Below, one piece after another: positions 8,107 to 15,764 of a stretch of 64,000 bases of DNA. The translations under genes were made by a program, and so were the position numbers. The notes below the pieces were generated by a model. It saw nothing but the letters and a program-made list of their open reading frames with translations, ran no database searches and was not told where the DNA came from. The number at the start of each line of letters is the position of its first letter. The first letter of the stretch is position 1. This DNA is from Algoriphagus antarcticus (GTDB lineage: Bacteria > Bacteroidota > Bacteroidia > Cytophagales > Cyclobacteriaceae): contig NZ_MSSW01000007.1 of NCBI RefSeq assembly GCF_002150685.1, positions 62,001-126,000 of the forward strand. The letters run 5' to 3'.

Positions 8107-9381
8107 TTAAGAAATCATATCAAATCCCAAGTACCGATGAAGCACCTTCGGCATGTTGATACCATCAGGTGTCTGATTGTTTTCTAAGATAGCAGCAACT
8201 ATTCTAGGCAAAGCCAAAGCACTTCCGTTTAACGAATGTGCAAGTTGAATTTTCTTGTCCTCGCCTCTGAAACGCAACTTCAATCGATTAGACTGGTAAG
8301 TTTCAAAGTTGGAAACAGAACTCACTTCTAGCCACCTTTCTTGCCCAGCAGAAAATACTTCCATGTCGTAGGTCAGCGCAGAAGTAAAGCCCATATCACC
8401 TCCACACAGCCTTAGTACTCGATAAGGCAATTCAAGCTTTTGTAAAAGTCCTTGCACATAGCTGCTCATACTTTCCAAAGTTTCATAGGATTTATCAGGA
8501 TGGGTGATCTGTACTATCTCCACTTTGTCAAACTGATGAAGTCTGTTCAATCCTCTCACATGAGCGCCCCAGCTTCCAGCTTCCCTACGAAAACACGGTG
8601 AATGACCCACATTTTTGATTGGCAGATCACTTTCAGAAAGAATCACATCGCGGTAGATATTCGTAATTGGTACTTCCCCAGTTGGAATTAAGTACAACTT
8701 ATCAGCATCAGCAAAATACATTTGCCCTTCTTTATCCGGTAGTTGGCCAGTGCCATAGCCAGAATCTTCATTCACCAAAATTGGTGGCTGGATCTCATAG
8801 TAGCCTTGAGCCAGCGCTTCGTCCAAAAAGAAATTAATCAGTGCTCGCTGAAGCCTTGCCCCTTTTCCTTTGTACACCGGAAATCCAGCTCCGGTGATCT
8901 TGACTCCAAGGTCAAAATCGATTATATCATATTTCTTAATCAAGTCCCAGTGAGGAAGTTTGTCCGCATGTAGTGTAGGGATCACTCCATTTTCCAGCAC
9001 CACTTCATTATCATCGGCTGTTTTACCTGCTGGTACAGAAATATGAGGAACGTTTGGAATAGTATAAAGCAAGGCTTTCAAATCGGCCTCAGCCTTTATA
9101 TTATATTCTTCATACCTTTTTATGCGTTCCTTTATATCAGCTGACCTTACCTTTATGACATCGGATACTTCCTTTTTTCCTTCTTTCATTAGCTGTCCAA
9201 TTTCTCTTGAAATTGAGTTTCCTTCAGCCTTAAAATCATCCTTTTGGAATTGATAGTGTTTCCTTAAATCGTCTAAATCGATAACTGTTTTTAAAACCGT
9301 TTCAACATGTGGGAAATTTCTTTTTTGAAGTCCGGTAAGTACACCGGAGTAGTTTTCTCGAATCTGATTAACTAAAAGCAT
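8107..9381 (-). CDS. serS: Seryl-tRNA synthetase
   Basis: A 424-residue class II synthetase charging tRNA-Ser. The N-terminal antiparallel coiled-coil arm spans about residues 25-100. The catalytic core shows motif 2 (SPCFRREAGSWG) and the motif 3 region (HSLNGSALALPRIVAAILEN). The ATG at 9381 (MLLVNQIREN) is chosen because SerS proteins start this way; an in-frame ATG nine codons upstream at 9408 is possible. A TATCTTTG box on the minus strand at 9413-9406 could be its promoter. Confidence 0.96.
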   Translation of the reverse strand: MLLVNQIRENYSGVLTGLQKRNFPHVETVLKTVIDLDDLRKHYQFQKDDFKAEGNSISREIGQLMKEGKKEVSDVIKVRSADIKERIKRYEEYNIKAEADLKALLYTIPNVPHISVPAGKTADDNEVVLENGVIPTLHADKLPHWDLIKKYDIIDFDLGVKITGAGFPVYKGKGARLQRALINFFLDEALAQGYYEIQPPILVNEDSGYGTGQLPDKEGQMYFADADKLYLIPTGEVPITNIYRDVILSESDLPIKNVGHSPCFRREAGSWGAHVRGLNRLHQFDKVEIVQITHPDKSYETLESMSSYVQGLLQKLELPYRVLRLCGGDMGFTSALTYDMEVFSAGQERWLEVSSVSNFETYQSNRLKLRFRGEDKKIQLAHSLNGSALALPRIVAAILENNQTPDGINMPKVLHRYLGFDMIS

Positions 9382-9419
9382 CTTAAAATCTTTGAAATTG
9401 AAGTTCAAAGATAAGCATG

Positions 9420-10187
9420 TTAGCGAACAATGATGTCTTTACTCACAGTTGAAAATGGCCCATCCAGCTCCTGTCCATCTGAGCGAAGCAAGCTCACTTT
9501 CACTTGATAAGCGCCTGCAGGAAGATTTTCTATCCTGACTGGAGCCATGTGATCAATTTCATAACGCAGGTCATTCACCTCAATTGCCACTTTCAAACCA
9601 TCCAACTTCATATCACCTCCAACAACCAAAAAATCAATAATCACTTCGCTGCCAACCTCATAAAGCTGATCAGAACGAGGAAAATTTAACGCTAGATAAG
9701 GCTCTGCTGAATACGGAAAAGGACTAGAATTCCCAACCTGAAAATCTCTATCCACATAATTCCCGAAATTCTTCAATGCCAACCCTTCCTCGTCTACCAA
9801 GTATGCGACAACCCGGTAGCTTCCTACAGTAAGATCCCGTTGAAAAATTGGTGAATAAAAACCTGCCGGATCTCCTCCATTTAAAATATTGAAAAGCTTA
9901 AATTCCTTTGTTGCATTCAGGTCGAAGGGGAAATTCTTGACATTAAACTCAAAGGGCACCTTTCCGGGCTTGAAGATTTGATTTCCTAAGGGAGTGTATA
10001 ATTCAAGAATGGCGTCTGGATAGGAAGCTTGGTCCTCATACTGAAAGAATTTCACTTTTGGGGAAGCAGCCTCTTCAGCATCTTGGCTTGGAGGCATTAC
10101 TACTACTTCCTCGTTCACTCGCTGTTTTTCGGAAGAACAAGCTGAGAAAAGACAAATCAAAAGGAGTAAAGTCAGGATTTTATTCAT
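9420..10187 (-). CDS. Lipoprotein with two related beta-sandwich repeats
   Basis: A 255-residue protein with a lipoprotein signal (LFSACSS, cysteine at residue 17). The mature part appears to be internally duplicated. A first half (about residues 55-150) and a second half (about 160-250) share a pattern: a proline/glycine-containing opening strand (GNQIFKPGKVPFEF versus SDQLYEVGSEVIIDF), then GSYRVVAYLVDEEG versus GAYQVKVSLLRSDG. This suggests two Ig-like domains on the cell surface or in the periplasm. I do not recognise a named family. It is 38 nt upstream of serS, same strand. Confidence 0.75.
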   Translation of the reverse strand: MNKILTLLLLICLFSACSSEKQRVNEEVVVMPPSQDAEEAASPKVKFFQYEDQASYPDAILELYTPLGNQIFKPGKVPFEFNVKNFPFDLNATKEFKLFNILNGGDPAGFYSPIFQRDLTVGSYRVVAYLVDEEGLALKNFGNYVDRDFQVGNSSPFPYSAEPYLALNFPRSDQLYEVGSEVIIDFLVVGGDMKLDGLKVAIEVNDLRYEIDHMAPVRIENLPAGAYQVKVSLLRSDGQELDGPFSTVSKDIIVR

Positions 10188-10261
10188 ACAGCATGTAAAT
10201 TGAGATTAAAGATATTTAATTTTAAAGATAAATTAGACTTTAAACTATAATACATCCAGAT

Positions 10262-11239
10262 ATGGAAATTCTATTTGATGAGATCCCAAGTTTAGATTTA
10301 GCTCATTTCACTGCTGGTACCCCAGCACAAAAGGCAGCCTTTGTGCAGAAGCTTGGAGAAGCCTATCAGAACATTGGCTTTGTGGCCATCAAAAACCATG
10401 GCTTGTCCCAAGATCTCCAGGAAAGACTCTATGGATCTATCAAAGACTTCTTCGAGCTAACGGATGATATCAAGTCCAACTACGAGAAACCAGAGATCGG
10501 ATTTCAACGGGGCTACACAGGAAAGGGAAAAGAACATGCCAAAGGCAGAAACACCGGTGATTTAAAGGAATTCTATCATGTAGGACAAGAACTCAGCCGA
10601 ATTCCGGATACTGATCCAATCAAGTCAGAATATCCTCCAAACATCTGGCCCTCGGAGCTGCCTGAATTTCAAAACGATGCAAACGAAGCTTATCGAACTC
10701 TGGAGAGTGCAGGCAAATCCATGCTTCAAGCTATCGCGCTTTCATTGGATTTGGAGGAAGATTATTTCGAAGATAAAGTCGCTCATGGAAATTCCATATT
10801 AAGACAAATTCATTATTTCCCAATCGAAAATCCAGATGAAGTGCCTGCTGATGCAGTAAGAGCAGCTGAGCATGGAGACATTAATTTGATCACTTTACTA
10901 ATGGGCGCAAGTGCAGATGGACTTCAAGTATTGAGAAGAGATGGAAAATGGATACCAATTACCGCATTGCCAGATCAACTGGTAGTGAATGTAGGTGACA
11001 TGCTGGAGCGATTGACGAATAAAAAATTGAAGTCCACCATTCATCGTGTGGTGAATCCACCTCGAGAGAAGATGCATACCAGCAGATATTCTATTCCTTT
11101 CTTTATGCATCCCCGCTCCAAAATGGATCTCACTTGCCTTGAAAGCTGCGTAGATTCTGATCATCCAAAACAATTTGAAGATACTACTGCGGGTGAATTC
11201 CTAGAAGAACGCCTTCGCGAACTTGGACTGAGAAAATAG
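10262..11239 (+). CDS. 2-oxoglutarate/Fe(II)-dependent oxygenase (isopenicillin-N-synthase-like)
   Basis: A 325-residue enzyme of the plant/IPNS-type oxygenase family. The iron triad is H204 and D206 (EHGDINLITLL) and H261 (STIHRVVNP). The 2-oxoglutarate anchor is R275-x-S277 (RYSIPFF). The N-terminal DIOX_N region is evident (IGFVAIKNHGL). The substrate cannot be told from sequence; relatives hydroxylate or desaturate small molecules. chrA starts 3 nt after its stop, so the two are probably one transcript, with no obvious metabolic link. Confidence 0.88.
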   Translation: MEILFDEIPSLDLAHFTAGTPAQKAAFVQKLGEAYQNIGFVAIKNHGLSQDLQERLYGSIKDFFELTDDIKSNYEKPEIGFQRGYTGKGKEHAKGRNTGDLKEFYHVGQELSRIPDTDPIKSEYPPNIWPSELPEFQNDANEAYRTLESAGKSMLQAIALSLDLEEDYFEDKVAHGNSILRQIHYFPIENPDEVPADAVRAAEHGDINLITLLMGASADGLQVLRRDGKWIPITALPDQLVVNVGDMLERLTNKKLKSTIHRVVNPPREKMHTSRYSIPFFMHPRSKMDLTCLESCVDSDHPKQFEDTTAGEFLEERLRELGLRK

Positions 11240-11242
11240 GGG

Positions 11243-12442
11243 ATGTCGGTAAAGCAGGTCCGATACTATCTTTTTTTGAAAGACATTTTTACTCTTTCTC
11301 TTACCGCATTTGGCGGCCCGCAAGCATTTCTTGCGATGCTACTGGAGCGAATGGTAAACAGGAGAGCCTATATTCTGGAGGATGAGCTATGGGAGCTTAA
11401 TGCACTTTGCAATATGCTGCCTGGCCCATCTTCTACTCAACTTATATGCGCGATTGCCTACCGGGTTGGCGGCCCAAACTTGGCCTATCTTGCGCTAATA
11501 GTCTGGATTTTGCCAGCTACGCTTCTCATGATTTTCGCGGCAATGCTGATTTATTTTCTTCAGGAAAATACGCCTGGGGCATTGGATTTCGCACGATTTA
11601 TCCAACCCATGGCGATTGGATTTATCATTTTTGCTGCGCAAAAAATAATCGGCAAAACGATCAAAACTACCGAAGCAATGGTTCTAGTCTTGATTTCAGC
11701 CTTCGTTTCATTCTTCTACAGTTCACCCTATATCTTCCCGGTTCTATTGATTATAGGAGGATTAAGCACCTCTATCAAATACAAGCAGCAACCTAAGCTG
11801 GAAAAAGATGCGCCACTAAAAATCGAATGGGCCAACTTCTACCTCTGGGGTGGAGTGCTAATAACGGCAGCGGTGTTGGGTGCTGTCACTAAATATCAAC
11901 CTATCATCCTTTTCGAGAACTTCTACAGAAACGGATCCTTGATTTTCGGTGGTGGTCAAGTGCTTGTTCCTTATTTATATACTGAATTTGTTGACTTCAA
12001 ACACTTCCTGAGCTCAGAGGAGTTCCTTACCGGATACGCGATTTCTCAAGGTATCCCTGGCCCTACATTCAGTATTTCATCTTATGTGGGAGCTCTTTCT
12101 ATGAAAGAATTCGGAACAGCAGGCTTTTTCATTGGAGGGTTTATAGCTGCTGCAGGAATTTTTCTTCCAGGAATATTCCTCATTTTCTTCGTAATCAGGT
12201 TTTGGGATCAATTGAAAAAATATCGACCGGTGCGAGCTGCTTTGGAAGGAATTAATGCAGTTTCATGCGGCATGCTAATCGCTGCAGCCTACTTGCTTTT
12301 TGAGCCCCTTGAGGCAAATGGCTTGAATATTTTGTTTATTCTCGCTACTTATGTACTGCTTCAGTTCACTAAAATCTCATCGCCGGTTATCATCGCCGGT
12401 GGCGTAATATTGGGGATTATTTACAATAATTTCTTTCTGTAA
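11243..12442 (+). CDS. chrA: Chromate transporter ChrA (two-domain, long form)
   Basis: A 399-residue inner-membrane protein made of two CHR domains. The first opens with TLSLTAFGGPQAFLAMLLERMV and LCNMLPGPSSTQL. The second carries the matching FGGGQVLVPYLYTEF and ISQGIPGPTFSISSYVG motifs. About ten hydrophobic helices are visible. Family members export chromate or act on related oxyanions; whether this one gives chromate resistance is unknown. It is co-directional and nearly contiguous with the upstream oxygenase gene. Confidence 0.92.
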   Translation: MSVKQVRYYLFLKDIFTLSLTAFGGPQAFLAMLLERMVNRRAYILEDELWELNALCNMLPGPSSTQLICAIAYRVGGPNLAYLALIVWILPATLLMIFAAMLIYFLQENTPGALDFARFIQPMAIGFIIFAAQKIIGKTIKTTEAMVLVLISAFVSFFYSSPYIFPVLLIIGGLSTSIKYKQQPKLEKDAPLKIEWANFYLWGGVLITAAVLGAVTKYQPIILFENFYRNGSLIFGGGQVLVPYLYTEFVDFKHFLSSEEFLTGYAISQGIPGPTFSISSYVGALSMKEFGTAGFFIGGFIAAAGIFLPGIFLIFFVIRFWDQLKKYRPVRAALEGINAVSCGMLIAAAYLLFEPLEANGLNILFILATYVLLQFTKISSPVIIAGGVILGIIYNNFFL

Positions 12443-12534
12443 AACTGAAGAGCACCCTTTTAATTTCGCCCAAAAGGAACAAGATTAGGGACTGCGACGT
12501 TTTTAAATCTAAATTCATTCCCTATCTTACTTCT

Positions 12535-13200
12535 ATGCACGCCTACGAATACATCAACAATCTGATCCCACCTTTGAAGCTTTCTGATAAAACGGGAATG
12601 GCTTTGGCATGGATGGAAGAAATCAGAACTGACGTACTCCCAGTTATTGATAAGGGTATTTTTCTGGGATTTATAAAAGAGGAAAGAATATTTGAGATCA
12701 ATAATCCTGATACTTTAATTGGTGAAATAGAGCCTGAAAACCAAAACTGCTGGGTATTTTCTGACAAGCATATTTATGATGTGCTGCGCGTCAGTTCGGA
12801 GCAACATTCCAATATTGTGGCCGTGTTGGACAGAGAATTAAACTACTTGGGCATCGTGACGATGGAGGATTCTATCGCTGCATTTGCAGACAGTCTCTCT
12901 ATAAAATCGCAGGGCAGTGTGTTGATATTATCTATTAGCATGACTGATTATAGTTTGGCAGAGATCGCCAGAATCATCGAATCGGAAAACACCAAAGTCC
13001 TGAGCTCATTCATTACAACTGATCCGTTGGATGACAGTAAAATCAAACTCACTTTAAAACTCGATCAACCTGAACTTCGACACATCAAAGCAACACTGGA
13101 ACGATTCGGCTACAAAATCATAGATCATTATCAGGAAGAAAGTGGTGTCAGTAGCGAAGAGGACAGAATCGGTAACTTGCTTAGATTTTTAGATATTTAG
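12535..13200 (+). CDS. CBS-domain protein next to NAD kinase
   Basis: A 221-residue cytosolic protein with a CBS-domain pair (about residues 8-120; for example DVLPVIDKGIFLGFIKEERIF and HSNIVAVLDRELNYLGIVTM), followed by an ACT-like segment (SILILSISMTDYSLAEIARIIES-like, about residues 128-200). CBS pairs bind adenine nucleotides and usually regulate a partner. nadK starts 3 nt later, an arrangement common in Bacteroidota, so a link to nucleotide sensing is plausible but inferred. Confidence 0.85.
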   Translation: MHAYEYINNLIPPLKLSDKTGMALAWMEEIRTDVLPVIDKGIFLGFIKEERIFEINNPDTLIGEIEPENQNCWVFSDKHIYDVLRVSSEQHSNIVAVLDRELNYLGIVTMEDSIAAFADSLSIKSQGSVLILSISMTDYSLAEIARIIESENTKVLSSFITTDPLDDSKIKLTLKLDQPELRHIKATLERFGYKIIDHYQEESGVSSEEDRIGNLLRFLDI

Positions 13201-13203
13201 GAC

Positions 13204-14079
13204 ATGAAAGTCGCCCTTCATGGCTTAGCGCTGAAAGCAGAATTGTTCTCGGACGTTCAGTCACTTTTCGCCGAACTTATCAAGCATCAATTCGAAATAT
13301 TTGCCACCGAGCAATTTGATCGGCAATTGCGTATGCATGGCAATAAATCTTTGAATTATTGGGTACTGGAAAATCGAGAAGACATGGCCTCTATGGATTT
13401 TGTGATTTCTATAGGAGGAGATGGTACGTTACTTGATGCAGTGTGTCTTGTCGGCGAGCTCGAAATCCCGATTTTGGGACTCAATACCGGCAGGCTTGGC
13501 TTTTTGGCCACGGTAGCAACAGAAAAGATTTCGGATTCCATAGCAGATTTGGCAAATAACAATTATCAAATAGAATCAAGGACTTTGATTTCTCTTCAAA
13601 GTCATCGAAAGTTATTCAATGGCTTGAATTTCGGATTAAACGAATTCACCATTCATAAACGCGACACCTCGTCTATGATCACGGTTCATACCTATATTGA
13701 CGGGAAATATCTCAACAGTTATTGGGCGGATGGGTTAATAGTCTCTACTCCTACTGGCTCTACAGGCTATTCGCTAAGTTGCGGAGGTCCATTAATTTCT
13801 CCAGAGGCTAAAAATTTGGTAATCACACCAGTAAGTCCGCACAATCTAAACGTGCGACCTATCATCGTTTCTGATGAAAGTGAGATCAGTTTTGAAATAG
13901 AGGGAAGGACAGAGAAATTCTTAATATCTTTGGATTCACGATCTACGTCAATTTCCTCGGAAGTGAAGCTAAGTGTGAAAAAGGAGAACTTTTCAGCAAA
14001 ATTGGTAAAGTTGCCTCATTATCATTTCTTTGATACACTAAGACAAAAGCTAAATTGGGGTCTTGACATGAGAAACTGA
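13204..14079 (+). CDS. nadK: NAD kinase
   Basis: A 291-residue enzyme that phosphorylates NAD to NADP. The family motif GGDGT lies at residues 71-75. The LGLNTGRLGFLA loop, the NEFTIHKRDTSSM segment (NE box), and the glycine-rich TPTGSTGYSLSCGGP stretch binding NAD are all present. Length is typical. It follows the CBS-domain gene by 3 nt. Confidence 0.96.
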   Translation: MKVALHGLALKAELFSDVQSLFAELIKHQFEIFATEQFDRQLRMHGNKSLNYWVLENREDMASMDFVISIGGDGTLLDAVCLVGELEIPILGLNTGRLGFLATVATEKISDSIADLANNNYQIESRTLISLQSHRKLFNGLNFGLNEFTIHKRDTSSMITVHTYIDGKYLNSYWADGLIVSTPTGSTGYSLSCGGPLISPEAKNLVITPVSPHNLNVRPIIVSDESEISFEIEGRTEKFLISLDSRSTSISSEVKLSVKKENFSAKLVKLPHYHFFDTLRQKLNWGLDMRN

Positions 14080-14144
14080 ATCAAAGTCCAATAATAGACT
14101 TAGCCAATTTGAGCTTAACAATTATTAACCCGCTAAATACTGAG

Positions 14145-14936
14145 ATGCGTTTTTTAAACGTTAGGTACTTCATATCTTGCATCGTCTTGAAAAAGGTCAA
14201 TTTTCAGATTTTCAATTACTTACTCGCATTTTCCATGCTTTTTCTGGGGTATTCCTCAGAAATACAAGCACAGAAATTCGATATCGGTGGAGGCATCGGA
14301 GTCGCTGCCTATTCAGGTGATATAATCAGAAAAATTGACCCGGGCCAATTAGGACCCCAAGTCACGTTGTTTGGCAGGAGAAATTTTGACAATGTGTGGG
14401 CACTGCGTGTCGGCATATCTGGAGGCATGCTCAATGGAGCAGATAGCATCAAACCTATTGATCAACTGGCAAAAGTCAGAGATGGTAGATTTAGAGCTGG
14501 AATAATGGAAGCTTCGGCGGTGATGGAATTTAATTTCCTGGATTACCTTTCTAGCAATTCCCAGTTCCGATTCTCACCTTATGCTTTCTTTGGTATTGGC
14601 TATACACTAGCTTTTGCAAAGGGCAACACCTTTGCTTATAACGTATCAACTAAATACAATTTGGGCACGGTAGTCATCCCCTTCGGCGGAGGCATCAAGT
14701 ACCAGCTCGATGAACGCTGGACATTAGCAGCGGAATTAGGCTTTCGGCCAACCTTTACAGATTATTTAGACAAAATAGACAGTACTGAGCCATCAATTCC
14801 AAGGTTTCAGGATCCCAATAATCCTAATCAGCCTTTTGGAATTAACTTTGGTAATGCCTATGACAAGGATTGGTACCACTTCTTTGGAGTTACGATCAGC
14901 TATACACTCATGACTACCAAATGCTACGCATATTAA
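14145..14936 (+). CDS. DUF6089-type outer-membrane beta-barrel protein
   Basis: A 263-residue protein with a long positively charged n-region and a signal peptide ending around SSEIQAQKFDIG. The mature part has alternating amphipathic strands with glycine and aromatic girdle residues, as in small outer-membrane barrels (FDIGGGIGVAAYSGD near the start of the mature chain). DUF6089 proteins sit upstream of uppS-bamA in many Bacteroidota, suggesting a role in envelope assembly, though none is proven. ATG 14145 is preferred over TTG 14109. The 84-nt gap to uppS has no terminator. Confidence 0.8.
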   Translation: MRFLNVRYFISCIVLKKVNFQIFNYLLAFSMLFLGYSSEIQAQKFDIGGGIGVAAYSGDIIRKIDPGQLGPQVTLFGRRNFDNVWALRVGISGGMLNGADSIKPIDQLAKVRDGRFRAGIMEASAVMEFNFLDYLSSNSQFRFSPYAFFGIGYTLAFAKGNTFAYNVSTKYNLGTVVIPFGGGIKYQLDERWTLAAELGFRPTFTDYLDKIDSTEPSIPRFQDPNNPNQPFGINFGNAYDKDWYHFFGVTISYTLMTTKCYAY

Positions 14937-15019
14937 TAAATCGGGCTCTAGGGCTAATATTTGGAAAAGAAATGGCATTTTTGTACCTCAAAAAAAGTAA
15001 GGGACCGGAGACGGCTGGA

Positions 15020-15751
15020 ATGAAGGAAGTATCTGACAATAACAACATCCCAAAGCATATTGCGATTATCATGGACGGCAATGGACGCTGGGCCACGAAA
15101 AAGGGTGCTATGCGGATATTTGGTCATAAAAATGCCACTAAGGCAGTTAGAGAAGCCATAGAAGGTGCAGACAGTCTTGGAGTTAAATACCTGACTTTAT
15201 TCTCGTTTTCTACGGAGAATTGGTCAAGACCGAAAGCCGAAGTTGACGGATTAATGGAACTTCTGGTGAAGACCATGTCTGACGAGGTCCCAATGCTAAT
15301 GAATGGCAATTTCAAATTAGAAAGTATTGGAGATGTAGAAAGCTTACCAAAGTCAGCTTACAATACGCTGATGAAGGTAAAGGAAATAACCTCTAAAAAT
15401 ACCGGACTCAAAGTGATCTTGGCGCTAAGCTACAGCGGTCACTGGGAGCTCACTCATGCAGCTAAACACATTGCTCAAAAAGTCTCCGAAGGAAAATTGA
15501 ATGTTGCCGATATTACAGAAAAAGTAATGGCTGAGCATCTGGCAACAGCCGACTATCCTGATCCTGAATTAATGATCAGAACTAGCGGTGAATATCGAAT
15601 TAGCAATTTTCTCCTTTGGCAACTGGCCTACACAGAGTTGTATTTCACTCCTGTATTATGGCCGGATTTTAGAAGAGAGCACCTCTTTGCTGCAGTTTCT
15701 GACTACCATTCTCGGGAAAGGAGATTTGGCAAAACGGGTGAGCAAGTTTAA
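15020..15751 (+). CDS. uppS: Isoprenyl transferase (undecaprenyl diphosphate synthase)
   Basis: A 243-residue cis-prenyltransferase making the C55 lipid carrier for peptidoglycan and O-antigen. The catalytic aspartate D19 lies in IAIIMDGNGRWA. STENWSRP and the C-terminal RTSGEYRISNFLLWQ (RTSGE-xRxSNFL) signatures are intact. ATG 15020 is chosen because homology starts just after it; the frame stays open upstream into the preceding gene. bamA follows after 13 nt, so lipid-carrier supply and outer-membrane assembly are co-expressed. Confidence 0.95.
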   Translation: MKEVSDNNNIPKHIAIIMDGNGRWATKKGAMRIFGHKNATKAVREAIEGADSLGVKYLTLFSFSTENWSRPKAEVDGLMELLVKTMSDEVPMLMNGNFKLESIGDVESLPKSAYNTLMKVKEITSKNTGLKVILALSYSGHWELTHAAKHIAQKVSEGKLNVADITEKVMAEHLATADYPDPELMIRTSGEYRISNFLLWQLAYTELYFTPVLWPDFRREHLFAAVSDYHSRERRFGKTGEQV

Positions 15752-15764
15752 TCTTAAGTAATTA

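Noticed and set aside
11407-11796. 129-residue frame within chrA in another frame
   Set aside because: chrA has continuous CHR-domain motifs through this region; the alternative frame has no recognisable feature.
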